The notes below the pieces were generated by a model. That model was not told where the DNA came from and did not search any database. It saw nothing but the letters and a program-made list of their open reading frames with translations. Positions 1-11,139 of a stretch of 64,000 nt of DNA are shown piece after piece. How positions within the stretch are numbered: the first letter of the stretch is position 1; each line of letters opens with the position of its first letter. The stretch spans positions 1-64,000 of the forward strand of contig LGRX02029362.1 of assembly GCA_001247695.2 (NCBI GenBank). Reading direction: 5' to 3'. The translations under genes were made by a program, and so were the position numbers. The stretch is from Cymbomonas tetramitiformis (taxonomy: Eukaryota; Chlorophyta; Pyramimonadophyceae; Pyramimonadales; Pyramimonadaceae).

Positions 1-152
1 TGACGGTGATGGATGCTGTGAGGTTAGCCAGCAAATAGCGACGGTGATGGATGCTGTGAGGTTAGCCAGCAAATAGTGACGGTGATGGATGCTGTGAGGT
101 TAGCCAGGAAATAGTGATGGTGATAGATGCCGTGAGGTTAGCCAGCAAATAG
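1..152. repeat. 38-bp minisatellite, 4 copies
   Basis: Four head-to-tail copies of a 38-base unit (starting tgacggtgatggatgctgtg) occupy 1-152, with a few substitutions in the third and fourth copies. The array starts at the window edge, so it may extend further left. No coding role is visible. Confidence 0.93.
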
Positions 153-973
153 TGACGGAAGGCCGCCGCCGCCACCCGAACGGAAACTCTAAAGTTTCGA
201 AGACTCGCGGACCACAGTATCAGAGAACTGTGCGTGGTCCGCCAGTCAACAGAGAAACTATCTAATAACGCACGCAAATCGATACGTACAGTGAGGGGGG
301 GTGAAGGTTAGGCGCTGAGGGGGTGAGGGGCAGGGAGAATTTAGAAGGAATAAGAGAGGCATACCTCGAGCGCTCTTGCAGGGCGCGTGCTACCCACGCT
401 CATCAGTCCTCGCGCCGGAGCAACCCCCTGAAAATACAAAAAAAAAGACAGTATCAGTTTGTGCATGCACTTTTTTGGGAAAGGTTTAATGCGCGATCAA
501 GAACACATTAACCTAGAGCGGATAACCTAAATACATTCAAGTACCTCAATGAAAGCTATGCAACAAACAAAGGCATATGTAGATAAAAAATATGCTAACG
601 GCTTTCAAGCCTAGATTGTAGGCCGCAAGGAGGGCGCCACGCCCGAGCGCTAGAACCTCAAGGGATCTAACCCCCTTACCTCCAGCGCTGTACCTTCAGG
701 CCCACACTGTACAGCGCGCCCATGCAGGGCAACCCCGCGTGGGCCCCTTATCGTGTTTCCCTGCCCCAAAGCCATAAAGCAAGGATTCTCAAAAAACGTG
801 AAAACAAACTTACCAAATCAAAGAGCGAGCAATTCCCCACCCAGTCCACACGCAATACGTACGCGCGTGAGCTATCCGGTCCCTTCTTAGAAGAAAAAAA
901 AAGACTAACCTGCTCGAGTTTCTGACGCTTTTGTAGGTTATCCATATTTTTAAAAATAATTAAAATATCCCGT
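153..973. other. No gene recognised
   Basis: Short open frames only, on both strands, with no family signature. I see no convincing splice structure, RNA gene or repeat here. Confidence 0.5.
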
Positions 974-1018
974 AGGAAGAAGAGTTTTCAAACTCTCCCA
1001 GGTCAAACTCTTCTTCCT
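974..1018. repeat. 14-bp perfect inverted repeat (hairpin)
   Basis: AGGAAGAAGAGTTT at 974-987 is the exact reverse complement of 1005-1018, with a 17-base loop. It may be a structural element or a transposon footprint; nothing coding is attached to it. Confidence 0.8.
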
Positions 1019-1286
1019 TAGAGCGAAGACTGCCAAATTTCCGAAAAACCGTTCGAATGTAAGTAACCTTTCCTCTTGTCATCAGTCATATTGTCATATT
1101 GTCGCGACAAGTACGCGTTCAAAGACGTTCTCGCAATTTATACCCCTCGGCATGGCTTTCTCAGAAATTATATTCAGCGTTCCCTACTCGCTTAGGCCCT
1201 CTCAAAATTTATACACACTTTTTAGGCTCTCGATGTTAGATTCTCGCCATCATTTTCAGACTTCAGCGGTTTCCACAGGGCAAACC

Positions 1287-1342
1287 AGCCCCTAAAAGCC
1301 CCTAAATCCTATTTACCCAGGATTTAGGGGCTTTTAGGGGCT
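1287..1342. repeat. 24-bp perfect inverted repeat, 8-base loop
   Basis: 1287-1310 and 1319-1342 are exact reverse complements built from the motif CCCCTAAAAGCCCCTAAATCC, separated by 8 bases. Related TTTAGG-type words continue to about 1380. It could be a foldback element end or a very stable transcript hairpin. Confidence 0.88.
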
Positions 1343-1373
1343 TCAATGAATTTTTAGGGAACTTTAGGAATTT

Positions 1374-1890
1374 TTAGTGTTTTTTAGTCAGAATCCTTGA
1401 TTTCTTAACGGCACTGGTAGGTGTGGGCGCATTCCTCGCATTCCTCCCAACCCCACCTGCATCTGCCTGCAGCACGCTAGGATCTCTGCTCGGTTTATTC
1501 CCAGTTAACACATTCCATTTATCGACGAACTCCGAGATCTGCCCCGCTAGTTCTGTTGCATGATCCACATTCGTTGGTACAAAAGGAAACTCCAAAGGCA
1601 AGTTGCGCGCCATGTCGCCGAGGCTCATGAGCCATGGCAATACATCCACAAGGTAAGAAGGAGGAGGCATCCCTTTTCGAAAAACGCCACTCATAAGCGG
1701 CAAACATGTAAGGAGTCTACGGGCGAAAGCACGCCTTTAATAAACATGTTTGCATGTCTGAACTTTTAATGAACGGACTCCCACATGCATCAGGAATATG
1801 AATAGTCCTTTCACGAAAAGTATCCGTAGCGTAAGTATCGCCCCCAGGATGGAATGACTGTTGCCGCTGGTTCGATCGTGGGGGCGATTC
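1374..1890. other. Unassigned stretch with weak minus-strand reading frame
   Basis: A 109-codon minus-strand frame (1374-1703) has a fairly gene-like composition, with a segment FPFVPTNVDHATELAGQISE, but matches no family I recognise and has no clear splice partners. It could be an exon of a decayed transposon gene next to the hAT copy. I do not assign a function. Confidence 0.2.
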
Positions 1891-1900
1891 GCCATTTCTT

Positions 1901-2190
1901 GATTTATCACCCGGACATGTCATATTTGACGTAGCGTGTGTATCGCACCCACGATCAACTGCTGCGTCGATCGTGCGGGCGATTCATAAATTTCGATTCA
2001 AGATTCGATCGTGTAATGATTTATCACCCGGACATGTCATATTTCACGTGGCGTGTGTATCGCACCCACGATCAACCAATTCGTCGATCCTGCGGGCGAT
2101 TCATAAATTTCGATTCAAGATTCGATCGTGTAATGATTTATCACCCGGACATGTCATATTTCACGTGGCGCGTGTATCGCACCCACGATT
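1901..2190. repeat. 117-bp tandem repeat, about 2.5 copies
   Basis: The word gatttatcacccggacatgt recurs at 1901, 2018 and 2135, giving an exact 117-base period. Because 117 is a multiple of three, an open frame with a 39-residue repeat appears by chance. The array sits just upstream of the hAT transposase remnant and may be part of that element's subterminal region. Confidence 0.9.
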
Positions 2191-2196
2191 AGGTGA

Positions 2197-2470
2197 TGGG
2201 ATGATCGGGAGGGCGATAATGCATATCAGATAATTTAATTGAAATTCCGTCACGACACCGTAAGCGTGTCAGGCCAAAAGTCCGATACCTGCTCACAGGA
2301 AGCTCGAATCGTCATGTCGGTTCGCCCACACGATCAAAAGATGGGATGATCGGGAGGGCGATACTGTATATCAGAGCCCTCCCCCGACATCTTACAATTG
2401 AACGAAACCCCTAAAAACCGTAAGCATGTCGGACCAAAAGTGCGATTTCTGCTCACTGAGAGCTCGAGTG
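2197..2470. repeat. Diverged direct duplication upstream of hAT
   Basis: Two diverged copies of a roughly 150-base segment are visible: gggatgatcgggagggcgat recurs at about 2197 and 2343, and a ccgtaagc.tgtc block at about 2257 and 2418. They follow the 117-bp array and lead into the transposase remnant. Confidence 0.7.
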
Positions 2471-2471
2471 C

Positions 2472-4032
2472 TTGTATGCGACGATCAGCGATAGTGCATC
2501 AAATATAATCAAGGGGTGGATTTCTTTCGACGGCCACGCGTGTTCTTGCCACCTCTTGGCCCTCAGCACCACGGAATATTTAGAATCTGATGGCGTGAAA
2601 GAAGTCTTCGGTAAAATGCGTGGTATGACCACGCATTTCAACCACTCCGTGATCGGTCGCAACCTATTGCACGATTGCCAGAAGAAGTATAATCTGCCGG
2701 CAACGTCACCGCCACAAGAAAATGCAACCCGAGGTGCTTGGAAGGGCTCCGCTCAGCAATCGTCGTGGTACGCACAACAGCAGGTGTGTTGCGACCTCAT
2801 AGCGTGCCCCTCTCCCTTGTGCGTGCGTGTGCATTCTCCTTGCATAAACATACACATTAGTTATGTACGTACTCGAGTGTATCATGAGACACACGATGCC
2901 TCGTGCTCAAGTGACGGATAGCGTGGTGCGTATGTGTGCAACGTCGTGTAGGAAGCGTTTCAACTTTACGATGTAGAGCAACCACGTAAGGCCTCGAATG
3001 CTGTGGACAATCCTGACGGAAGTCGCTACAATGATCACAAGCTGCAGCTTTTTGAGTGGGACGTGGCTAGGGAGTCGAGCTACATCTTGGCCATGACAGC
3101 GATGGCCATAGACATCCTGCAGTCAACGAAAACTGTCACGAGTAGCTTGGTGTTGCCTGTGATAGGCCGCCTAACCTATAACCTGATGGCGGACACACCA
3201 GTGAAGCACAACGGAAATTTTGTGCAAATCAGATCCCTCGAAGTGCAAGAGGCAAGAGAGCTTGTGCGAAATGATATCATCAGACGGTATGATTCTTTTA
3301 TCCTTTTTTTTTTTCTGGTATGAGAAATGTTGATGCCGCATGACGGAGCCTGTTGTTCCCGAAGTTTTTCCTTGTTCATCAAAGTAGAAAATAAAGACGG
3401 GGACTTTGCTAGGAGATCCCAAGTTCTTGAGCGTGCGGTGTGTGCTTGAATGTATGTAGGTTCTACACGGAGTTGAGCGAATGCAAGCTGGAGGACTTCG
3501 TGCCGTGGCAACATTCGTTGACCCGCGCTACAAGGCCCTCGACTTTCGGGGCCTTGAAGAGTGGCAAAGGGGGAAATTGACGGCGCACCAAGTCATTGAG
3601 TGGGCACGTCAAGCCTACGATGCCGACTGGAAGCCTAAGGCCGCTACGTCACAGCCTGTGGATGCGCCTCAGGTATCGGCACCTAGGTTAAAAGTTTCTA
3701 ACCTAGTATCTTTCTTGGATGAGGAGGAAGATGATGAGGCCGCGATAGTTCAGGAAGAGGTTGAGCTTGTAGGGAGAGAAAGTGAGTTCACATTGCATTT
3801 ATCCATGCCACCTGCTGGAAAGTCGGTTGATCCCTTGCACTGGTGGGGAGATAGAGAGGAGAAGTTGCCTAACTTGTCACGCATGGCACGGCAGTTCGTG
3901 GCACCTCCTGCAAGCACTGCAGGCGTCGAACGCATCTTTAGTGCCTGCGGGCAGTTACACTCTGACTTGAAAAAGAATACCTCAGAGATGACCCTGCAAC
4001 ATTGCATGCTGGCATCCATTAACACCAAGTAA
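2472..4032 (+). pseudogene. hAT-family transposase, 5'-truncated and frameshifted
   Basis: Remnant of a hAT (Ac/Tam3-type) cut-and-paste transposase. Three coding blocks are visible: 2472-2783, ending CAG before a GTGTGT donor; 2952 to about 3286, after a TAG acceptor; and 3460-4032. Block one has SDSASN followed by CSCHLL, the segment carrying the second catalytic Asp of hAT enzymes. Block three has VDPRYK and then the C-terminal dimerisation domain with WW, LPNLSRMA and GVERIFS, which includes the catalytic Glu. The N-terminal BED zinc finger and the first catalytic Asp are missing, and no start codon suits the first block. Blocks two and three do not join in one frame at the most natural splice sites: the frame giving FYTELSE differs from the one giving AGGLRAVATFVDPRYK. 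The copy is probably dead. Confidence 0.85.
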
Positions 4033-4107
4033 ATAATGCGCATGCTTTTAAATAGGTCCTTCCCCTCACCATGTCTTGTAGTGACTGCAACGTGACCTTG
4101 ATTAGGC

Positions 4108-4375
4108 ACACTAGGTATCGATACGTATCGATATCTGGTGTCTTGTGCAATATCGAATTCAATATCGTGATATCGATAGGTTTATCTGTCGATACTTAAT
4201 TTGTAATTATTCATATCTGTCGAGAAGCCACTTGTAATTATCATATCAGTCGATAACTTTTTGTGCCTTATCGTATCAGTCGATAACTTATTACAAATTA
4301 TCATATCACTCGATAGGGAATGAGGAGTTATCAAAACTTATCGATAAATTATTTTAACCTCGATACCGCTCCCTG
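4108..4375. repeat. TCGATA-rich region 3' of the hAT transposase
   Basis: At least nine TCGATA words, several as the palindrome TATCGATA, are clustered here directly downstream of the transposase stop. hAT elements commonly carry short subterminal repeats that bind the transposase, so this may be the element's 3' subterminal array; that role is inference. Confidence 0.6.
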
Positions 4376-4723
4376 GAGGACGCCTCGCGCTTAAGGCGGG
4401 GGGGATTTGTACGAACAGCAAATATTATGACCGGAGAAGCGCGGTGAAAACAAGGTTCCGAGTAGAAATAACAATATGACAGTAGCAATCAGACTAATGG
4501 TATGGCGGCAATGATAATAGTAACATGACGACGGATCACCAATAACACCCTGTCGTAGAACTGAGGATGTAGAGGTGTAGAATCATGCAGACGAATCGAC
4601 AATGCCGAATAAAGGGGAAGGCAGTTACAGCTCATGATGCATAAGTAACCTGAGCTGGACAAGCTCAGGGTCATTTTCATATTGTCTTGTAACATAATTG
4701 TGCCCCCGGTCAGGGGGTCCAGT

Positions 4724-4868
4724 TATACAAACATACAAACATACAAACATGCATGCATACATACATACATACGCACGCACGTACGCACATACATACGTAC
4801 GTACCGTGCGTGCGTACGTACGTACATACGTACATGCATACATACATACATACATACATGCATACATA
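4724..4868. repeat. ACAT/ACGT tetranucleotide microsatellite
   Basis: About 145 bases of imperfect (ACAT)n mixed with ACGT and ATGC tetranucleotides. It is partly palindromic, so open frames appear on both strands (Tyr/His/Thr or Cys/Met/Tyr rich). They are not genes. Confidence 0.95.
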
Positions 4869-5122
4869 TGGTACGGTACAATCGCGCTTGCACCATGTGC
4901 TTTGCGGCCATCGTACGTTGAATTCGAGTAGGCCGATTAAATGATTTCAATCACTCTACACAGCACAACAAATTAAATTCCTACAGCCTAGAGTACGGAA
5001 CCACGGGGAAACGAGGGCAGGGATCAAAGGCCAAACATGGCACTACGATGCAACTCACCTAACACAACCCTTCGTGCTCAAGGTACTGGACCGGTCAAGC
5101 GGACGAAGTCGAAGTCAAGGAG

Positions 5123-5419
5123 ATGGATGAGCTGAACAAGTGCTTTGCGTACCCACTTGCAAAAGACGATGTTAACATTTTGCAGTGGTGGTACACTCAC
5201 AGGAGTGAGCGCCCCAATTTGTCTATTATAATGACTCGTCAGCGGTTCCTAGCAGCACCAGCTTCCTCCGCAGATGGTGAAAGTATTTTTCTCACAGTCA
5301 GCAGTATGCACAGTGACCCCCGCAAAACTTTACAAAATGGAACAATACAGCACACGGTAGTGGCTAAGATGAACACGCACGGAAGAATTCCCTTCGTTGA
5401 TGCTTGTGTTATTGCGTGA
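5123..5419 (+). pseudogene. hAT transposase C-terminal fragment
   Basis: A 98-codon frame aligns by motif to the hAT C-terminal dimerisation domain: ILQWWYTHRSERPNLS, then FLAAPASSADGESIF, where the family consensus has P.SS...ER.FS. The conserved Arg after the catalytic Glu is replaced (GES instead of GER). No upstream transposase exons are visible between the microsatellite and this piece, so it is an isolated, diverged fragment, distinct in sequence from the 2472-4032 copy. Confidence 0.75.
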
Positions 5420-6256
5420 TATGCCCAGTGCAGTGTGATACAGTATGCTGATATGTGTTCTACGGTTTACTATTGAATTTATCTTATTTGATGTGCATTA
5501 CGTATGGCACCGCCGATCTCAGTAGATAATCTCTGCTAGTCCAAGGCGGCGGCCTGTGGTCGCTCGATGAAATTTGGGCAGTGACGTACGGTGATGGTGG
5601 CACACGAGTATATTTTGTCATGAACGACGTCCTAGTAGTCCGGAAATACACCGCCGCTTGATCGCACATTTTTCATTATAAAATTTGCCCGGATGGTCTT
5701 CCAGGGAAATAACTCAGCTTTGGCACCAAGTATTCAAAACGTGCTATTCGAGAATAATTTCTTCACATTTTTCCATGCAGTCATGTTATCATGCACAAGC
5801 ACACAAATATTATTGCGGCGTTATCATCCTGGAAACCTTCTCTGATCAAACAGTTAACACTAAGGAGTAGATATAGCAAGTTTGATGTAAAAGTGTTGTG
5901 ATCATACAACAAATCCCAAAATTATACAAACAAGTAACTTAATAAAGTAAAATCCATGTTGCCGCCTTCAAAATCTGAGTTTGCAGCAAAACAAAATATC
6001 AAAACAAAAAATCAAAACAAAAGCCAAGGCGGTCGTAGTAGCCGCCTGGCAGCATTCATTGAATGCAAAGAGTACATGCCGCTCCAGTTTTTGGTCATGA
6101 TGTGCTCGTCGCTGCCCACAATCATCTTGCAACCACATGAGCACATATCGTATTGAATGCCGTTGGCACATTCACAGAAAATATTCTACTCGACAATAAG
6201 AAGAATTAAATGCATCTGCCTCCCGCTTTCCACATTCTGATCGTACAGTTGTCTTC
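5420..6256. other. AT-rich intergenic stretch, 3' flank of the kinase gene
   Basis: No recognisable coding sequence, RNA gene or clear repeat. It lies downstream of the minus-strand kinase gene and must hold its 3' UTR and polyadenylation site, neither of which I can place with confidence. Confidence 0.5.
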
Positions 6257-9200
6257 TTATATGATAAACAGGTCTTTTCCCGTCCTCGTAGGCGACGAAT
6301 GGGTTGTACTCTTGGCGCTGTCATACCAGTCGATCACTTTTCGGCTCTTGAAAGCAGGATCAAATTGTGGAATGTCATCTGCTGATAACATGGACGAGCT
6401 ATAGTACACATCAATCATTTGACGGAGGCGTTTCTCGACTTCAGAAAAAGACGGTCTTTTTATCGGGTCTTGGGCCCAACATTCTTTCATTAGCTCCGCA
6501 TATGGTTGCAGCACCGATGTGGGCATTTTGGGGCGTTCCTGCTTGTCGACCACCAGTTGTAATACGCGTATATCAGGTAGACCTTGAAACGGGTATTTGC
6601 GTGCGGCGAGCTCATACCTGCACATCGAATCAGAGTTATCGTCATCTACAAACTTACACCATACATGTATCTGAGGTATGCCGGCCAAAGTCAGTCTGGT
6701 GATTGCTCTACATGAGGAATGGCAGAGCGCAATAAGGACTGAGGCTTTGCTGTGCTGACAAGATAACAAACAAACTAAATAGCAAGCGGCATCCGAAAAT
6801 GGTCATTCATTAAACTAATTAAAATTCATGAAAAACGTTCTTCAGAATGTTTCAAGACAGCGGGCGTCATAAGAAGATGTGACATACATGACCATTGCGA
6901 AAGCATACACGTCGGATTGTTTTGTGACGTCAGCTTCTTGTTCAAATAACTCAGGAGCTTTCCAATTGAGTGTCCCTCCACCATGCTTTTGTGTTGCCAT
7001 CGACGCCAAAGTGGATCCGCCCACGGTGCTCTGCACGTCCATCTTCACCGTAGAAAGCCCGAAGTCGCACAACACCAGCTTGGGCTGCACCCCCGGCTTC
7101 CATGGGACTTCCAACAGCACATTTCGACTCTTTAAGTCACCGTGTATAATCGGCGGAGAGCAGCTGTGAAGGTGCGCCATTGCTGTGGCCATGTTGAGCG
7201 CCATGTGAAGGCACATGTCCTCTGTCATCTGTACCTGTGTGTCGCGCAGGAAGTCGTCCAATGCACCGCCGGAGTAATAAGGAAGCACAAGCCCATAATG
7301 AGGCGCCTCCAGGGTCACGCCATACAACCCACACACCAGCGGAGTGCGCAGTAGACTCATTATGTAAGCCTCCTTGTACAACTCTAGAATCTGCATCACC
7401 ACTCATTCACAACCATCAGCCATTTAAAACCATCAGCACCACGTATGCCTGATGCTGCTTTGTCCGATTCCATAAAATGACCGTGTGCGCATCATATTAA
7501 ATGGCGATTGCAACAATATCCCTGGCATGTTAGTGGACATCTGATTGTGTTGCCACAGCCAAATCACAACTTTCTCTTGGTTGCATTCTTTGGTGGACCT
7601 AGGCGACGTGGCGCCATGATGAGAGCTCCGATGGATGGAGTGCCTTTTCATTCCCGATTACGGAGATCGATGTCAGACCCTGTCAAATCACGTGTCTGTC
7701 TCATCCTGATGGTCCTCCATGATTTGAGACTATCTTGCACCATGGCCACACCTGCCTCTTGGAAGCTCTCTCGTTGTTGCTTTCGATGACGATCTCCTTG
7801 TAGGCCACCTCGTTCCCTTGCCAGGTGCCCCAATACACGGTCCCGAAGCCGCCGGAGCCCACCTCCTGCAAGATCCGAAGGTCCGCATAGGGAATTGCCA
7901 GGTGCGGCATCTTCTCCTGTAGAAACCGCCTTTTCGATGAGGTTTTCCGTGGAGCCTTCTTGCCCACGTCGCTATTCGTTCTCAGCAATTCTTCGATCTT
8001 CTTCATCTGCATCTGCATGTCGTCAAAGTTTTGCGAAACGTTGATATTGTACTGATCCAGCTTGCCCTCGATGTGGTCCAGCTTCATCTCCATATGCATG
8101 AAGCCCTTCTCCAAGCTTGCGGCGGTCACTCCTTGTGCCTCCAGCCCAGATTTCATCTCCTGCACGCTGAGGTGGACTGCGGCCAACGATGAAGCCAGCT
8201 CGGTCTGGGACTTCGCGATCGATGCAATCGCCGAAGGCATCATCTGTTTGATAGGCCGTTAGATTGTGCCCAGAACAGTAGAGCGCCCACACCCACCACC
8301 TGAGGATCCTGCTTGAACGAGTGAAGGCTCATTGATTCTGCCTGACACTGGACAATCTCGTTGCAGGCTGCGCGAAGAGGGCGCGCATGCATTCACTGTA
8401 AGTTCACTCTTAGGGTGAGCAAAATCGGCACGATCGTGCTGTAATTTTCGACACTGATTATGTTATATACAATTCCCCACCACACGGGATAATGGATTGG
8501 AAATTGCCGCTCCTCCCGCTGTGAGTTCTGAAGTTAGCCATTCTCTTATGTTATTCTCTGTTGCATCATTCTGCCTCGTGATTCACTGAGCGCAAATAGC
8601 AGCCGCGTGTCTGTTCTGAGAGGCTACCCAACAAAATTGAGAGACTGCAACACACAGGTCCCTATGATAGACACATGCGTACCATGCCGGCAGAGGTATA
8701 CTATTAGGTTTAGAGCAGTGTTAGGTTTGTGAGCGTGAATAGCATTTCTACTGCAAGAGCATCGATGGACAGTTTGCAGCGTGATATCGAGCAATCACAA
8801 TGACCTCATACGTGCTGATCTATGATTGTGTGGCTCATCTTTAAGTGGTAAGGCATCGAAGAGCATGGACTGCTGAAGGCAGATGTGGAAGCGTGCTACG
8901 CACCTGCAGGTCCGCGTGCGAATCCTCCTGGTTTTCTGCCGGCCAGGTGCTTGGATCGGGCAAAGAGATCTGCTTCGTGAACATTTGCAGAATCGCATCA
9001 CCGCGCAGGTCGGCCAGGCAGTCCGACAGCTGCTGGTTGCATTCGAGGAACTCCTCGTGGAAGTGCCGGGATATCAGCGCACGCTTCAGCTTGCCGAAGA
9101 AAGTGTGCTTCGCGCCTCCCCACGCCTGGATCAGGTCGTGGGCACGCTCCATCGATTGCAGCACGCGAATCAGCTGCGTGTTCAGGCTGTGGTAGTCCTC

Positions 9201-9392
9201 CTCCTCCAGCTGCTGGGTTCTAGAGGACGCCTCATGCAGGGTGGCGGCGAAGCGTGCCAACGCAGACTGCAGCGACATCGCGCGCTCGCCCAAGCGCCGG
9301 CAAAGCTGGTGGTTGGCCTTCACGCACCTGTACAATGAATAGATCTCCGCTGCAATTGCGGCCACCGATTTGAGCACTGCAAAAGAGCTCAT
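6257..9392 (-). CDS. MLKL-like protein kinase (HeLo-type helical bundle, coiled coil, TKL kinase)
   Basis: Modelled exons on the minus strand: 9392-8904, 8356-8300, 8243-7752, 7390-6888 and 6617-6257; total 1902 bases, 633 residues plus stop, all phases agreeing. The start is the first ATG after the TATA box. Residues about 1-140 are helical and carry KANHQLCRRLGER, matching the N..QC.RL..R signature of the MLKL/HeLo four-helix N-terminal domain. Residues about 180-275 are heptad-like coiled coil, comparable to the MLKL brace. The kinase domain runs from about 305 to 600: glycine loop VGSGGFGTV (about 310), VAYK lysine (331), HGDLKSRN with Asp 431 (HGD instead of HRD), DFG (455-457) and APE (491-493). 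All key residues are present, so it should be an active TKL kinase, unlike the pseudokinase MLKLs of animals and plants. Membrane or cell-death function is inference from the family. The short second exon and its acceptor are the least certain part. Confidence 0.86.
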
Positions 9393-9566
9393 CGCCGAGC
9401 CCAGCGCCAGCCCCGCAAGCTCCGCCGCAGGTACGAAGCCGGACGTGAAACTCAATGCGGATGATGGATCACCAGCCTTCTGCAGAGCTCCTGTTAGTCG
9501 GCAGGGAATGGGGGCCAGAGCAGTCAGTATGTACCTGAATCTTTGATGGTAAACGATTCCACAGAG

Positions 9567-9574
9567 TTTATATA
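9567..9574 (-). promoter_or_regulatory. TATA box of the MLKL-like kinase gene
   Basis: TATATAAA on the minus strand lies about 175 bases before the ATG at 9392. Transcription would start near 9540, and no other ATG occurs between there and 9392, which supports the chosen start. Confidence 0.7.
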
Positions 9575-9579
9575 TGGTG

Positions 9580-10200
9580 CTACAGGACCGCTTAGACTTG
9601 TACTTCCAGGGTAGAATCGCATGAAACTTATGACATATGCAATAATCACCAGGGTGACAATCACACAGCCAAAAACAAATTAGGTTGAATATAAATTATT
9701 CACTTCTAGAGTCAGCATCCATTCTAGTTCTTAAGTGGTGATAGTGTCAGACTTGACAGGCAAAGAGGTCCCGGGAAGGGTCAGATCGGGTCCTAAACCT
9801 CGGGTCTGACTGTCTAGGCCTAGGCTCCCGGGTTCTCCCCCGTTCCCTTCTTCCTGGCTGAGGGCGAGTGAATGAACAAAATAATTCGAGCATCACACCG
9901 AAATTTCTACTCTGTACATCTCCACCAGTGTGGCAGAAGTCTGAAGCAATTGTTGTTGCACTGCAAAGAGTGAGCTGCAACTCCTAGGCAAGAGTTTTTT
10001 CAACTTCCAAGAAACGACCGCTGGCTTAAAATTGATCCCCAGTCTCTATTCGTCGTAACTTAGTATTACCCACAATTCTATTATTTTGGCCTTCAAAGCG
10101 GTCTCTCAAAGAGGGGGTTGATGAGCGATTGACGATCGCGCACCAAGGCATTTTAAGGCAAAGGTTCGGTTGAAAAACTTTTTGGGTTCAGAGAGGAAGA
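9580..10200. other. No gene recognised
   Basis: A 77-codon minus-strand frame rich in Arg and Pro has no family features. No exon structure is convincing. Confidence 0.45.
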
Positions 10201-10337
10201 GGCATGTCGGTTCGTGGCTACTTGTAATATCCTGTCCTGTGTCACGGGCCTACATGTGTCATTCGGCTCTACTACAGCAGGAGTTGCGGATTCTGAAAGT
10301 CTGAAACCACAAAAATCCGGTTGCACTCCAATTTTAA
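10201..10337 (-). repeat. Dispersed repeat, solo copy of the YR-element direct repeat
   Basis: In reverse complement this matches the two direct repeats at 48981-49142 and 51737-51901 (shared words include aattggagt, gtggtttcaga and gtagccacgaac). No element-coding sequence adjoins it, so it looks like a solo terminal repeat or a fragment. Confidence 0.75.
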
Positions 10338-10864
10338 CATTTCATCTGATAGTGAATAATGGCAGAGCGTGGTATTAGCATCAGCAGAGCTCGGGAGCCT
10401 TACATCCAACACACTGAAAGGGAGTGCCGTGTCGTATGGTAAGGGTGACCGAATGCGTTACGGAAACCGCCATGTCAAGATACCTGACTTCCAACTGTTG
10501 ATTTTACCTCTCATGTTGCGCCAGACCCCCCAAGTATGGACAAGAGGTTAGCAACCTAGAGCTCTCCGGCGATCTTTGAGCACAATATATTCAGGATTTG
10601 GTGTTGGGCTTGAGATCAGTGAAAATAGGGCTCGATTCCGGTCAATTGAGCCCTTGTCTTATCATCGACCGACGAAAACCATCTGCAGCCTTCTCAGCGA
10701 TTTTCACATTTTCGGACTCTTCTGCTCTACACCTTTTCTACCATAGATATACTACACTAGGGGGTGGTTCACGCACATTAGATCATAATCGATCATCCCT
10801 ACAACTTGTGGAACTAATGGGATGATTCTGTTTAAGTGTGGGGCAACATTGCAAGCTATTGCAA
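10338..10864. other. No gene recognised
   Basis: Only short frames of 60-75 codons without motifs. Nothing else identifiable. Confidence 0.45.
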
Positions 10865-11012
10865 ATATATGTTACGTTATGAGCGCGCCGCGCGCATATG
10901 AGTGCCGATTTTAAGCATGAGCGCGCCAGGCGCGCTTGTGCCAGAAACTATTTAGCACAAGCGCGCTAATTGGCGCACTCATGACAAAGCGCGCTCATAA
11001 CGTAACATATAT
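10865..11012. mobile_element. 148-bp foldback MITE, 24-bp perfect terminal inverted repeats
   Basis: 10865-10888 (beginning ATATATGTTACGTTATGAGC) is the exact reverse complement of 10989-11012. Inside, further GCGCGC-rich inverted words (aggcgcgcttgtgc and gcacaagcgcgc) give a nested hairpin. It is too short to code. The superfamily is unclear because the flanking duplication cannot be separated from the AT repeat at the ends. Confidence 0.85.
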
Positions 11013-11139
11013 ATAGGCATGTTTTCTCATGGTTTTAACCTCAGCTTTGATTCAAAGCATCAAGGGTGTGCCGTGTTTAATTTCTTTATTAGCATCGACG
11101 TACATGCAAGGATAAATCACAAGTTTTGTTTCGGCTCAC

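Noticed and set aside
1938..2233. Frame with a 39-residue repeat (YRTHDQ...)
   Set aside because: It follows from the 117-bp tandem DNA repeat; no start, partner exon or family match.
4625..4950. Open frames on both strands over the tetranucleotide tract
   Set aside because: They are produced by the (ACAT)n microsatellite.
8841..9455. A start at 9455 for the kinase gene
   Set aside because: Position 9455 is a TTG codon; the first ATG after the TATA box is at 9392 and is in frame.
9747..9980. 77-codon minus-strand frame upstream of the kinase promoter
   Set aside because: Low-complexity Arg/Pro composition and no supporting context.
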